Source of the DNA: UBA9300 sp964577305 | GTDB lineage: Bacteria; Bacteroidota; Bacteroidia; Bacteroidales; VadinHA17 | DNA: 6,236 nt | Direction of reading: 5' to 3' | Assembly: GCA_964577305.1 (NCBI GenBank) | Contig: CAZNYS010000116.1 | Coordinates: 1 to 6,236 of the forward strand | Shown: positions 1-6,162 of the stretch, one piece after another | Numbering within the stretch: position 1 is the stretch's first letter | Layout of the letters: each line of letters starts with the position of its first letter | The notes under the pieces: model-generated | What the model saw: only the letters and a program-made list of their open reading frames with translations | Databases searched by the model: none | What the model was told of the DNA's origin: nothing | Made by a program: the position numbers and the translations under genes

Positions 1-42
1 CTTAAAGCTTCGGCTGACGAAGCAGGGAGTATCAACAACTAA
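1..42 (+). CDS. possible 3' end of an upstream gene (partial)
   Basis: The frame beginning at position 1 reads 13 codons without interruption (L-K-A-S-A-D-E-A-G-S-I-N-N) and stops at TAA 40-42. The polar tail would suit the C-terminus of a protein whose body lies outside the window. The frame beginning at position 2 is also open, to TAA 47-49, so the choice is not secure. No function can be read from so few residues. A 6-bp inverted repeat (7-12 with 18-23) falls inside this stretch. Confidence 0.25.
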   Translation, partial: LKASADEAGSINN

Positions 43-77
43 ATACTAAACAATTAAACATTCTAATCCTAATTTAT

Positions 78-85
78 TATGTTTG
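78..85 (+). promoter_or_regulatory. putative Bacteroidota -7 promoter element for the aldo/keto reductase gene
   Basis: The octamer TATGTTTG matches the Bacteroidota housekeeping -7 consensus TAnnTTTG at every fixed position. Transcription would start near position 89, giving a leader of about 20 bases to the ATG at 110 or about 57 bases to the ATG at 146. I see no good -33 TTTG about 20 bases upstream, so the call rests on the -7 box and its position in a short AT-rich intergenic gap (43-109). Confidence 0.45.
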
Positions 86-109
86 TGATAAATAAATGAT
101 GCATCAACC

Positions 110-1123
110 ATGAGAATAGATGACAAAGCAAACCCTGTAAGATACATGGCAGATGAGGCTCGTTACGATAATATGAAATACCGGAGGTGTGGGAATAGTG
201 GCATACTGTTACCACTTATTTCATTGGGTTTATGGCATAATTTTGGATTTATCGATTCTGTACATAAAGCCCGCAATATATCCAGGAAAGCTTTCGATCT
301 TGGTGTCACCCACTTTGACCTCGCAAATAATTATGGTCCTCCATTCGGATCCGCGGAAGAAACATTTGCGATAATACTGGAAAAGGATCTGGGTTATTAT
401 CGCCATGAGCTTTTTATTTCAACAAAAGCAGGATTCGATATGTGGGATGGACCATATGGTAATTTTGGTTCTCGTAAGTATTTAATAACCAGTTTGGACC
501 AGAGCCTGAAAAGAATGGGGCTTGAATATGTTGATCTTTTCTACCACCACAGGCCCGACCCGTATACACCACTTGAGGAAACTATGCTTGCGCTTGACCA
601 GATTGTCAGATCGGGGAAAGCAATTTATGTCGGAATCAGTAACTATGACGCCGAGAGGACAGAACAGGCATCGAAAATCCTTGATGAACTGAAAACACCA
701 TTTATTATTCACCAGGCCAGGTATTCACTTTTTGACAGATGGGTCGAGAATGGACTGCTTGATACTCTTGAAAAACATGGAAAAGGAATGATAGCTTTTT
801 CACCTCTTGCCCAGGGCATGCTCTCCGACAAGTACCTGGACGGAATACCGGAAGATTCAAGGGCAGGTAAAGAAATGACATACCTTGACAAAAAAGAGGT
901 ATTGCAGAAAATTGATAAGGTAAAAGCCCTGAACGGAATAGCAATATCCAGAGGCCAGAAGCTAAGCCAGATGGCACTGAGCTGGGTACTTAAAGATAAG
1001 AGGGTAAGCTCAGTGCTCATTGGAGTGAGTTCTGACGAGCAATTGGTAGAGAATGTAAAATCTATAAATAATATGGAATTCTCAGATGAAGAATTAACAC
1101 GTATAAATAAAATATTAAAATAA
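110..1123 (+). CDS. aldo/keto reductase, YghZ/Gpr (L-glyceraldehyde 3-phosphate reductase)-like
   Basis: This is a cytoplasmic NADPH-dependent oxidoreductase with a TIM-barrel fold. E. coli YghZ/Gpr, which I recall as closely similar, reduces L-glyceraldehyde 3-phosphate and methylglyoxal, so reactive-aldehyde detoxification is the likely role; the real substrate is inferred. The AKR tetrad is visible as D70, Y75 (in HFDLANNYGPP), K106 (ISTKAGFDMW) and H147 (DLFYHHRPD). Cofactor-side motifs are SPLAQGMLSDKY at 231-242 and SVLIGVSSDEQL at 301-312. Length (337 aa, family about 330-346) indicates an intact gene. The start is uncertain: Met13 (ATG at 146) gives an N-terminus, MADEARYDNMKYRRCG, closer to relatives, and neither ATG has a Shine-Dalgarno sequence. 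The longest form is given here. It is separated from lysC by 177 bases and appears to be its own transcription unit. The family also includes potassium-channel beta-subunit-like proteins, but the NNYGPP and GPYG segments favour the YghZ group. Confidence 0.93.
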   Translation: MRIDDKANPVRYMADEARYDNMKYRRCGNSGILLPLISLGLWHNFGFIDSVHKARNISRKAFDLGVTHFDLANNYGPPFGSAEETFAIILEKDLGYYRHELFISTKAGFDMWDGPYGNFGSRKYLITSLDQSLKRMGLEYVDLFYHHRPDPYTPLEETMLALDQIVRSGKAIYVGISNYDAERTEQASKILDELKTPFIIHQARYSLFDRWVENGLLDTLEKHGKGMIAFSPLAQGMLSDKYLDGIPEDSRAGKEMTYLDKKEVLQKIDKVKALNGIAISRGQKLSQMALSWVLKDKRVSSVLIGVSSDEQLVENVKSINNMEFSDEELTRINKILK

Positions 1124-1157
1124 TTATTTAATTTTGACTCCGAAATTCTTCAAAGCA

Positions 1158-1286
1158 ATGAAAAGGTATAAACATTTAAGCTTTTACAAGTACTGGATAA
1201 TCCGGTCATCAATGCAGGTATAATAAATGGATTAAACAAAATAGAATCGTGATAATACAGGCCTGCTTAAGAAGCAGGTTTTTTTT
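1158..1286 (+). promoter_or_regulatory. possible attenuator-type leader of lysC (21-codon ORF plus terminator)
   Basis: In the 177-base gap before lysC, a small ORF runs from ATG 1158 to TAA 1221-1223 (21 codons). It has Lys at codons 2, 5 and 11, Tyr at 4, 10 and 12, and His, Phe and Trp among the first 13. Its last bases, GCAGGT at 1214-1219, can pair with GCCTGC at 1261-1266, the 5' arm of the terminator at 1262-1286. Forming that duplex would prevent the terminator. A ribosome reaching the stop codon would cover 1214-1219 and let the terminator form; a ribosome stalled further upstream would leave the segment free. This is the geometry of a leader-peptide attenuator. Against it, the ORF has no run of lysine codons, and the alternative duplex is only 6 bp including one G-U pair. 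I see none of the conserved lysine-riboswitch sequence here. No TAnnTTTG promoter was found within the gap. Confidence 0.25.
1262..1286 (+). terminator. intrinsic terminator 14 bases upstream of lysC
   Basis: A perfect 7-bp stem, CCTGCTT (1262-1268) with AAGCAGG (1272-1278), closes a 3-base AAG loop and is followed directly by eight T residues (1279-1286). This is a textbook rho-independent signal on the + strand. It could end the aldo/keto reductase transcript, but it lies 138 bases past that gene's stop and only 14 bases before the lysC ATG, so a conventional lysC promoter would have to lie upstream of it. It may therefore act inside the lysC leader. Confidence 0.65.
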
Positions 1287-1300
1287 AATACATAAAGTAT

Positions 1301-2629
1301 ATGCAGGTATATAAATTTGGAGGTACCTCTATAGGATCACCTGAAAGAATAAGGAATATTGTTGAACTGATCAGGCACAGGAAAGAATTGATCGTGGTTC
1401 TTTCTGCCATCTCAGGAACTACTGATAAACTTTATAATATAACAACCCTGTTACACGATGGAAAAAAACAGGAGGCCTCGGAGGAATGTGAATCACTCAG
1501 GGAAGAATACTCCCGCCTGATCCCTGAACTGTTCTATAAGGATCAAACAGGAAATGAAGCCAGGGAGATGATATCGTCACATTTTGATTATATCAGATCA
1601 TTCACGCTGAAGGTATTCTCAAAAAAGCAGGAAAAAGCCATACTGGCACAGGGTGAACTTTTAAGCACTGCTCTTTTTTATCTCGTAACAAAAGAGGCTG
1701 GCTTGAATGCTTCCCTTATGCCTGCCCTTAATTTTATGAGAATAGATAAGGATGGAGAACCGGATATATTCTATATACATGAAAATCTGCAACGTGAACT
1801 GAAAGATCATTGTAACAGTAACCTGATAATAACACAGGGCTATATATGCCGCAATGCTTATGGGGAAGTTGATAATCTGAAGAGAGGTGGAAGTGATTAC
1901 ACTGCAACGATAATAGGAGCAGTGCTCGAAGTAAGTGAGATACAAATATGGACAGATATTAATGGTCTGCATAATAATGATCCACGCTATGTTGCAGAAA
2001 CCAGGGTAATACGTGAACTATCATTTGACGAAGCGGCAGAACTGGCCTATTTCGGTGCCAGGATACTTCATCCCAGCAGCGTTGTTCCTGCCAGGGACAA
2101 AGGTATTCCTGTACGACTTAAAAACAGTCTTCAACCGGATGATGAAGGAACAATTATAAGCTCCTGCTATAAGAAGCAGGGTTATAAAGCCATTGCTGCT
2201 AAAGATGGTATAACGGCCATCAAGATCAAGTCTGACAGGATGTTGCAGGCCTATGGTTTCCTGAGAAAAATATTTGAAATATTTGAAATATACCGAACTG
2301 CTATTGACATGATAACAACCTCTGAGGTGGCCGTATCACTTACGATAGATGATGATGCAAATCTTGACAAAATAGTCAGAGACCTTGAGGAACTCGGGAC
2401 TGTAGAGGTTGAGAGTAAACAAACAATAATATGTATCGTTGGTGATTTCATAGCAGAAAAATCGGGTACAACAGTTGAAATATTTAACGCACTTAATGGC
2501 ATACCCCTGAGAATGATATCATATGGTGGCAGTAGGCATAATGTATCCCTGCTAACCGACAGCAAATATAAGGCACAGGCATTACAAGCCCTTAACAATC
2601 AATTATTTAAAATAAATATGGATGTTTAA
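1301..2629 (+). CDS. lysC: aspartate kinase, monofunctional, LysC type
   Basis: LysC phosphorylates L-aspartate with ATP to give 4-phospho-L-aspartate, the first committed step toward lysine/meso-DAP, threonine and methionine, in the cytoplasm. The 442 residues comprise an N-terminal amino-acid-kinase domain (about 1-290) and two C-terminal ACT domains (about 300-440). Visible motifs are KFGGTS at 5-10, QGELLS at 117-122, GGSDYTA at 196-202, WTDINGLHNNDPR at 217-229 and the helix ending ARILHPSS at 253-260. The first ACT domain has MLQAYGFL (314-321) and DMITTSEV (336-343), which line up with the region of E. coli LysC that binds lysine, so lysine feedback inhibition is a reasonable inference. 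There is no homoserine dehydrogenase fusion. The start places KFGGTS at residue 5, as usual, and has no Shine-Dalgarno sequence. The stop overlaps the lysA start by 8 bases, indicating co-transcription. A terminator hairpin sits just upstream. Confidence 0.97.
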   Translation: MQVYKFGGTSIGSPERIRNIVELIRHRKELIVVLSAISGTTDKLYNITTLLHDGKKQEASEECESLREEYSRLIPELFYKDQTGNEAREMISSHFDYIRSFTLKVFSKKQEKAILAQGELLSTALFYLVTKEAGLNASLMPALNFMRIDKDGEPDIFYIHENLQRELKDHCNSNLIITQGYICRNAYGEVDNLKRGGSDYTATIIGAVLEVSEIQIWTDINGLHNNDPRYVAETRVIRELSFDEAAELAYFGARILHPSSVVPARDKGIPVRLKNSLQPDDEGTIISSCYKKQGYKAIAAKDGITAIKIKSDRMLQAYGFLRKIFEIFEIYRTAIDMITTSEVAVSLTIDDDANLDKIVRDLEELGTVEVESKQTIICIVGDFIAEKSGTTVEIFNALNGIPLRMISYGGSRHNVSLLTDSKYKAQALQALNNQLFKINMDV

Positions 2630-3770
2630 TAAAGATATAGCAGGCAGGCTGGCAAAACTGAGAACACCATTCTATTATTATGACATGGATATGCTTGACA
2701 TGATACTCAAGTTAATCAGGAAAGAAGCTGATAGATATGGCTTTAAAATACATTATGCCTTAAAATCAAATGCTAATGAAAAGATACTGAACAAAATATC
2801 GTCATCAGGTCTGGGAGCTGACTGTGTGAGCGGAAATGAAATTCTGATGGCTTTAAGATCCGGATTCCATGCAGAAGATATAGTATTTGCCGGAGTGGGT
2901 AAAACAGATGAAGAGATAATTACCGGCATAAATAATAATATATTCTGTTTTAATGTAGAGTCAATTGAAGAAATGGAAGTCATAGATAAATTATCTTCAG
3001 CAAGTAACTATACTTCAAGGATTGCCCTGAGAATTAATCCAAATATTGAAGCTTTCACTCATAAATATATTACAACAGGGATTGAGGAAACCAAGTTTGG
3101 AATAAACATATGGGAACTCGATAATGTTATTAATAAGCTAGATTCCCTCAATAATATAGATTTAATAGGCCTGCATTTCCATATTGGTTCGCAGATAAAG
3201 AGAATGAACGCATTTAAAAGTCTGTGTACACGGGTTAACGAAATACAGAACTGGTTTGAAAACAGAAATATCACTGTCGATCATATCAACGTAGGAGGCG
3301 GATTGGGCATCAATTATGATGAACCTGATGAGATTCCGGATTTTGAGGAATATTTCAGTATTTTCAATGATCTTCTTGAATTACGCAGGGGACAGACAGT
3401 CCATTTTGAACCAGGACGATCTGTTACCGGACAGGCAGGCAGCCTTATTACCAGGGTATTATATATAAAAAACGGAAGCCAGACAAATTTCGCAATCGTA
3501 GATGCCGGTATGACCGACCTGATCAGGCCTGCATTATACCAGGCGCATCATAAGATTGAGAATATCAGTTCAGACAAAGCCCCGGAAAAATATAATGTTG
3601 TCGGACCCATATGTGAGTCAAGTGACAGTTTTGGGAAATATATTGAACTGCCACTCACAAAACGGGGTGATTTGCTGGCAATACGTTCAGCCGGTGCATA
3701 TGGTGAAGTGATGACATCAAACTATAACCTGAGAGATAAAGCCCCTGCCGTGTTCTCTGGAGATTTATGA
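2622..3770 (+). CDS. lysA: diaminopimelate decarboxylase
   Basis: LysA is a cytoplasmic PLP enzyme of fold type III (alanine-racemase-like barrel plus beta domain). It decarboxylates meso-2,6-diaminopimelate to L-lysine, the last step of the pathway that lysC begins. The PLP-binding lysine is K48 in HYALKSNAN. Other family marks are GADCVSGNEI (65-74), HFHIGSQ (185-191), the phosphate-binding GGGLG (225-229), EPGRS (263-267), DAGMTDLIRPALY (294-306), the substrate-side CESSDSFG (331-338, C331) and AGAYGEVMTSNYN (357-369). At 382 aa it is shorter than the roughly 420 aa of E. coli-type enzymes, but the short ending after SNYN matches my memory of Bacteroides LysA, so I do not regard it as truncated. 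The ATG lies inside the end of lysC in another frame, which suggests translational coupling. It has no Shine-Dalgarno sequence. Confidence 0.97.
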   Translation: MFNKDIAGRLAKLRTPFYYYDMDMLDMILKLIRKEADRYGFKIHYALKSNANEKILNKISSSGLGADCVSGNEILMALRSGFHAEDIVFAGVGKTDEEIITGINNNIFCFNVESIEEMEVIDKLSSASNYTSRIALRINPNIEAFTHKYITTGIEETKFGINIWELDNVINKLDSLNNIDLIGLHFHIGSQIKRMNAFKSLCTRVNEIQNWFENRNITVDHINVGGGLGINYDEPDEIPDFEEYFSIFNDLLELRRGQTVHFEPGRSVTGQAGSLITRVLYIKNGSQTNFAIVDAGMTDLIRPALYQAHHKIENISSDKAPEKYNVVGPICESSDSFGKYIELPLTKRGDLLAIRSAGAYGEVMTSNYNLRDKAPAVFSGDL

Positions 3771-3795
3771 TTTCTATTATCATTCTTTTATTTGC

Positions 3796-3803
3796 TATTT
3801 TTG
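3796..3803 (+). promoter_or_regulatory. putative -7 promoter element giving a near-leaderless start for the sugar kinase gene
   Basis: TATTTTTG in the 37-base lysA-kinase gap matches TAnnTTTG at all fixed positions. A weak -33 candidate, TTTC, lies at 3771-3774 with a 21-base spacer. With usual spacing, transcription would begin about four bases past the final G, at 3807-3808, which is the kinase ATG itself. If real, this promoter lets the murQ pair be expressed separately from lysC-lysA and yields an mRNA with almost no leader. The T-rich gap makes chance matches easier. Confidence 0.4.
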
Positions 3804-3807
3804 TAAT

Positions 3808-4650
3808 ATGATAATTATAGCAGACAGCGGGTCAACAAATACAAACTGGATCATATCAGATAACCGGGCAGGTCTTGAAAAGGTTAAGACTGAAGGTCTG
3901 AATCCAAATTTCTCATCACCTGATCATATCTCTTCTGCGGTAAAAGAAAAAATATTGCCTCTTGCTAATAATTCTGATAAGGTTAAAATTTATTTCTACG
4001 GATCGGGGTGTTCCGGGACTTACCTGTGTAACAGGGTGAAAGAGGCCATCAGGAAAATATTCAGCAAAGCTTATATTGAAGTTAAGAGTGACCTTCTCGG
4101 CGCTGCCCGTGCCCTGCTCGGCAGGAATGAAGGAATAGCATGCATCCTGGGCACAGGATCAAATTCATGCCTTTATGATGGCAAGGAAATAATAGCCAAT
4201 ATCCCTCCACTGGGTTTTATACTGGGAGATGAAGGAGGTGGTGCGTACCTGGGCAAACGCCTGTTGTCGGATTATCTAAAGGGTATAATGCCGTCTGACG
4301 TGTCAGAATTGTTCAGTAGTAAATATCATACCCACAAAGACTTAGTAATAGAAAAAGTCTACCGGGGTGAGTTTCCTAATAAATATATTGCCAGTTTTGT
4401 TGTTTTCATTAAAGATAACATCAGTAAACCATATTGCTCTGCGCTGGTCGAAGATGCTTTTGGTGATTTTATAAACCGGAATATAAAGTTCTATGAAAGA
4501 TATGATATACTGAATATATCTTATACAGGATCCATTGCATGGCATTTTGAAGATATCCTGAGAAAAGTAATGAAATCGTATGGTCTCAATACAGGTGAAA
4601 TAATCAAAGAACCGACGGACAAAATAATGGAGTTTCACTTAAGCCAATAG
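3808..4650 (+). CDS. BadF/BadG/BcrA/BcrD-type sugar kinase, probable MurNAc/GlcNAc kinase (MurK-like)
   Basis: The protein belongs to the ASKHA ATPase fold group that includes N-acetylglucosamine kinases. The phosphate-1 loop is at the N-terminus (IIADSGSTNTNW, residues 3-14, D6). The probable catalytic Asp is D95 in SDLLGAARALLG. The nucleotide-binding stretch ILGTGSNS is at 113-120, the family signature GFILGDEGGGAYLGKRL is at 136-152, and the C-terminal adenosine-side motif SYTGSIAWHF is at 238-247. Length (280 aa) suits the family, and no signal peptide is seen. The gene lies 9 bases before murQ. Related kinases in Clostridium and Tannerella (MurK) phosphorylate MurNAc, and in some cases GlcNAc, supplying the MurQ substrate. 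The specific substrate here is inferred from that neighbour; a GlcNAc kinase or other sugar kinase remains possible. The start fits the D6 position, and no Shine-Dalgarno sequence is present. Conserved-family genes of this kind are often annotated only as 'ATPase'. Confidence 0.82.
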   Translation: MIIIADSGSTNTNWIISDNRAGLEKVKTEGLNPNFSSPDHISSAVKEKILPLANNSDKVKIYFYGSGCSGTYLCNRVKEAIRKIFSKAYIEVKSDLLGAARALLGRNEGIACILGTGSNSCLYDGKEIIANIPPLGFILGDEGGGAYLGKRLLSDYLKGIMPSDVSELFSSKYHTHKDLVIEKVYRGEFPNKYIASFVVFIKDNISKPYCSALVEDAFGDFINRNIKFYERYDILNISYTGSIAWHFEDILRKVMKSYGLNTGEIIKEPTDKIMEFHLSQ

Positions 4651-4659
4651 CATGCAATT

Positions 4660-5478
4660 ATGTCGTCAGATAATAATATAACCGAATCAGAATCCCTGTA
4701 CAGGGATATAGACAAAATGTCGTCGCGCCAGATACTGGAGTATATTAATGACGAAGACCGGAAAATAGTACCTGTTGTACGCTCAGTTATACCTGCTATT
4801 GAGAAACTTGTTGAGCAAGTAGTTGAAAGGATGAGAAAAGGAGGCCGGTTGTTTTATATAGGAGCAGGTACCAGCGGGAGGCTTGGTATTGTGGATGCTT
4901 CAGAAATACCTCCCACCTATGGTCTTGATCAGGGTTTTGTTATAGGGCTTATTGCCGGTGGTGACGGTGCAATACGTAAAGCAGTGGAAAAAGCCGAGGA
5001 TAATGAAGAGCTGGGATGGAACGACCTTCAGTCATATGGCATTGATAATATTGATACCGTAGTAGGAATAGCTGCATCAGGACGAACACCCTATGTAATA
5101 GGGGCCCTGAAAAGGGCAAGAGAAAAGAACATACTAACAGCATGCATAACCAGTAACCCCAATACCGAACTTGAAAAACATGCTGATATCCCCATAGTAG
5201 CTGTTACAGGTCCTGAATTTGTAACTGGCAGCACAAGGATGAAAGCAGGAACAACCCAGAAATTAATACTTAATATGCTTACCACGGCCGTGATGATAAA
5301 ACTGGGCAGGGTAAAGGGAAATAAGATGGTTAACATGCAGCTCACCAACCAGAAACTTATAGAAAGAGGTACAAAGATGATAGTCGAAGAGCTGGGCATC
5401 GATAGCGAAAAAGCGCGTAAATTATTACTTCTTCACGGCTCTGTAAAGAAAGCACTCGAAGCAATGAGCGAAAAATGA
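4660..5478 (+). CDS. murQ: N-acetylmuramic acid 6-phosphate etherase
   Basis: MurQ cleaves the D-lactyl ether of MurNAc-6-phosphate, giving GlcNAc-6-phosphate and D-lactate, in cytoplasmic peptidoglycan recycling or MurNAc salvage. A SIS (sugar isomerase) domain covers about 45-215. Motifs are FYIGAGTSGRLGIVDASEIPPT (65-86), GLIAGGDGAIRKAVEKAEDN (96-115), GIAASGRTPYVIGAL (136-150) and EFVTGSTRMKAGTTQK (186-201). E82 and E113 align with the E. coli catalytic residues Glu83 and Glu114, so the enzyme should be active. A short helical C-terminal region (about 225-270) follows, with LGRVKGNKMVNMQLTNQKL at its beginning. At 272 aa it is shorter than the roughly 298 aa of E. coli MurQ, matching the Bacteroides form as I recall it. 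It follows the kinase gene by 9 bases, so the two are almost certainly one operon. It ends 6 bases from the convergent lipoprotein gene. Confidence 0.97.
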   Translation: MSSDNNITESESLYRDIDKMSSRQILEYINDEDRKIVPVVRSVIPAIEKLVEQVVERMRKGGRLFYIGAGTSGRLGIVDASEIPPTYGLDQGFVIGLIAGGDGAIRKAVEKAEDNEELGWNDLQSYGIDNIDTVVGIAASGRTPYVIGALKRAREKNILTACITSNPNTELEKHADIPIVAVTGPEFVTGSTRMKAGTTQKLILNMLTTAVMIKLGRVKGNKMVNMQLTNQKLIERGTKMIVEELGIDSEKARKLLLLHGSVKKALEAMSEK

Positions 5479-5484
5479 TGGTTG

Positions 5485-6162
5485 CTATTTCTTTGGCTTA
5501 CGTTCTATTTTCCTGACTACCAGTGAACGGTCACGTTCGGTACCACCTTTCGTTCCAACATAATCAACCCAGGCAATAAAAGTATTTACCTCGTTTGGAA
5601 CAAGCTGGTTTATCCTTATATAAACATCATTCATATAACCCCGCAGGTCCCAGTTATTGTGATGCTCCTCCCATACATCAACATAATATACATAGGGGCC
5701 GAGATTATAGAATATAACCTTACCATTTGAGTTTGTATTGCCTTCAGCCTCGATGTTGGTCTCGTTATCCCAATCATCCAGTGTTGGATATAGCCGCACA
5801 TTGGCCCCCGGAACTGGATATTCATCATTCCATTCCAATACTTCTATTTCGAGAATAGTGGGAGACACTACAGTGATGGTCTGGTATGCGCGGTCGATGG
5901 CACCTGTTCTGCTGTATGCTGTAAGCATTACCTCGAATGTCCCCGAAGCAGAATAGCTGTGAACAGGATGTACTGCGTTGGAAATATATCCATCGCCAAA
6001 ATCCCATTCATATTCCACTGAATTATATGATTCATTGGTGAAATAAACTTCTTCACCAATATAAGCCTGAACTTTGTCAGTAAAGAAAAATGCATCCGGG
6101 TAAATCTCACAAGAACTGAGAATTACAGGGAATATAAATAATATGTAAAAAACCTTTCTCAT
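5485..6162 (-). CDS. PKD-domain lipoprotein of unknown function
   Basis: The 225-residue protein starts at ATG 6162-6160 with a lipoprotein signal peptide: charged RK, a hydrophobic stretch of about 11 residues, and lipobox LSSC with the lipidated cysteine at residue 18. A longer frame exists from TTG at 6183, but it would put seven extra residues before the charged region, so the ATG is preferred. Residues about 33-100 form a PKD domain, with WDFGDG at 53-58 and the HSYSASGTFEVMLTAYS strand pair. Residues about 103-163 look like a carboxypeptidase-regulatory/prealbumin-like beta domain (VPGANVRLYP, then a TNSNGKVIFYNL turn and YVYYVDV). The tail is basic (RKIERKPKK). Such Bacteroidota proteins sit on the outer membrane or periplasmic face and often bind carbohydrate or protein partners; no ligand can be named. 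Its 3' end faces murQ. The best upstream promoter-like match, TAATTTG at 6201-6195, lacks one base of the consensus. Confidence 0.85.
   Translation of the reverse strand: MRKVFYILFIFPVILSSCEIYPDAFFFTDKVQAYIGEEVYFTNESYNSVEYEWDFGDGYISNAVHPVHSYSASGTFEVMLTAYSRTGAIDRAYQTITVVSPTILEIEVLEWNDEYPVPGANVRLYPTLDDWDNETNIEAEGNTNSNGKVIFYNLGPYVYYVDVWEEHHNNWDLRGYMNDVYIRINQLVPNEVNTFIAWVDYVGTKGGTERDRSLVVRKIERKPKK

Noticed and set aside
7..23. Inverted repeat GCTTCG/CGAAGC at the left edge.
   Set aside because: It has a 6-bp stem with no T tract on the + strand and only TTT on the - strand. It probably lies in coding sequence of an upstream gene, so it is not a convincing terminator.
1219..1224. TATAAT sequence in the lysC leader, resembling a sigma-70 -10 box.
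   Set aside because: There is no matching -35 element at the right distance, and Bacteroidota housekeeping promoters use TAnnTTTG. AT-rich DNA gives such hexamers often.
1124..1300. Lysine riboswitch before lysC.
   Set aside because: The length would allow one, but I cannot find the conserved lysine-riboswitch core or its helices around a five-way junction.
1312..1319. TAAATTTG, a perfect TAnnTTTG match inside the first codons of lysC.
   Set aside because: It is produced by the conserved Tyr-Lys-Phe-Gly codons of the KFGGTS region and would start transcription inside the gene.
2270..2291. Tandem repeat of a 9-base unit ATATTTGAA (2.4 copies) in lysC, encoding I-F-E-I-F-E-I.
   Set aside because: The segment aligns without insertion to the same helix of E. 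coli LysC as I recall it (GFL to TTSE has equal length), so it is ordinary coding sequence and not an expansion.
3600..3770. Possible C-terminal truncation of LysA (382 aa).
   Set aside because: All catalytic and dimer-interface motifs through AGAYG and SNYN are present, and Bacteroides LysA ends in a similarly short tail, so it appears complete.
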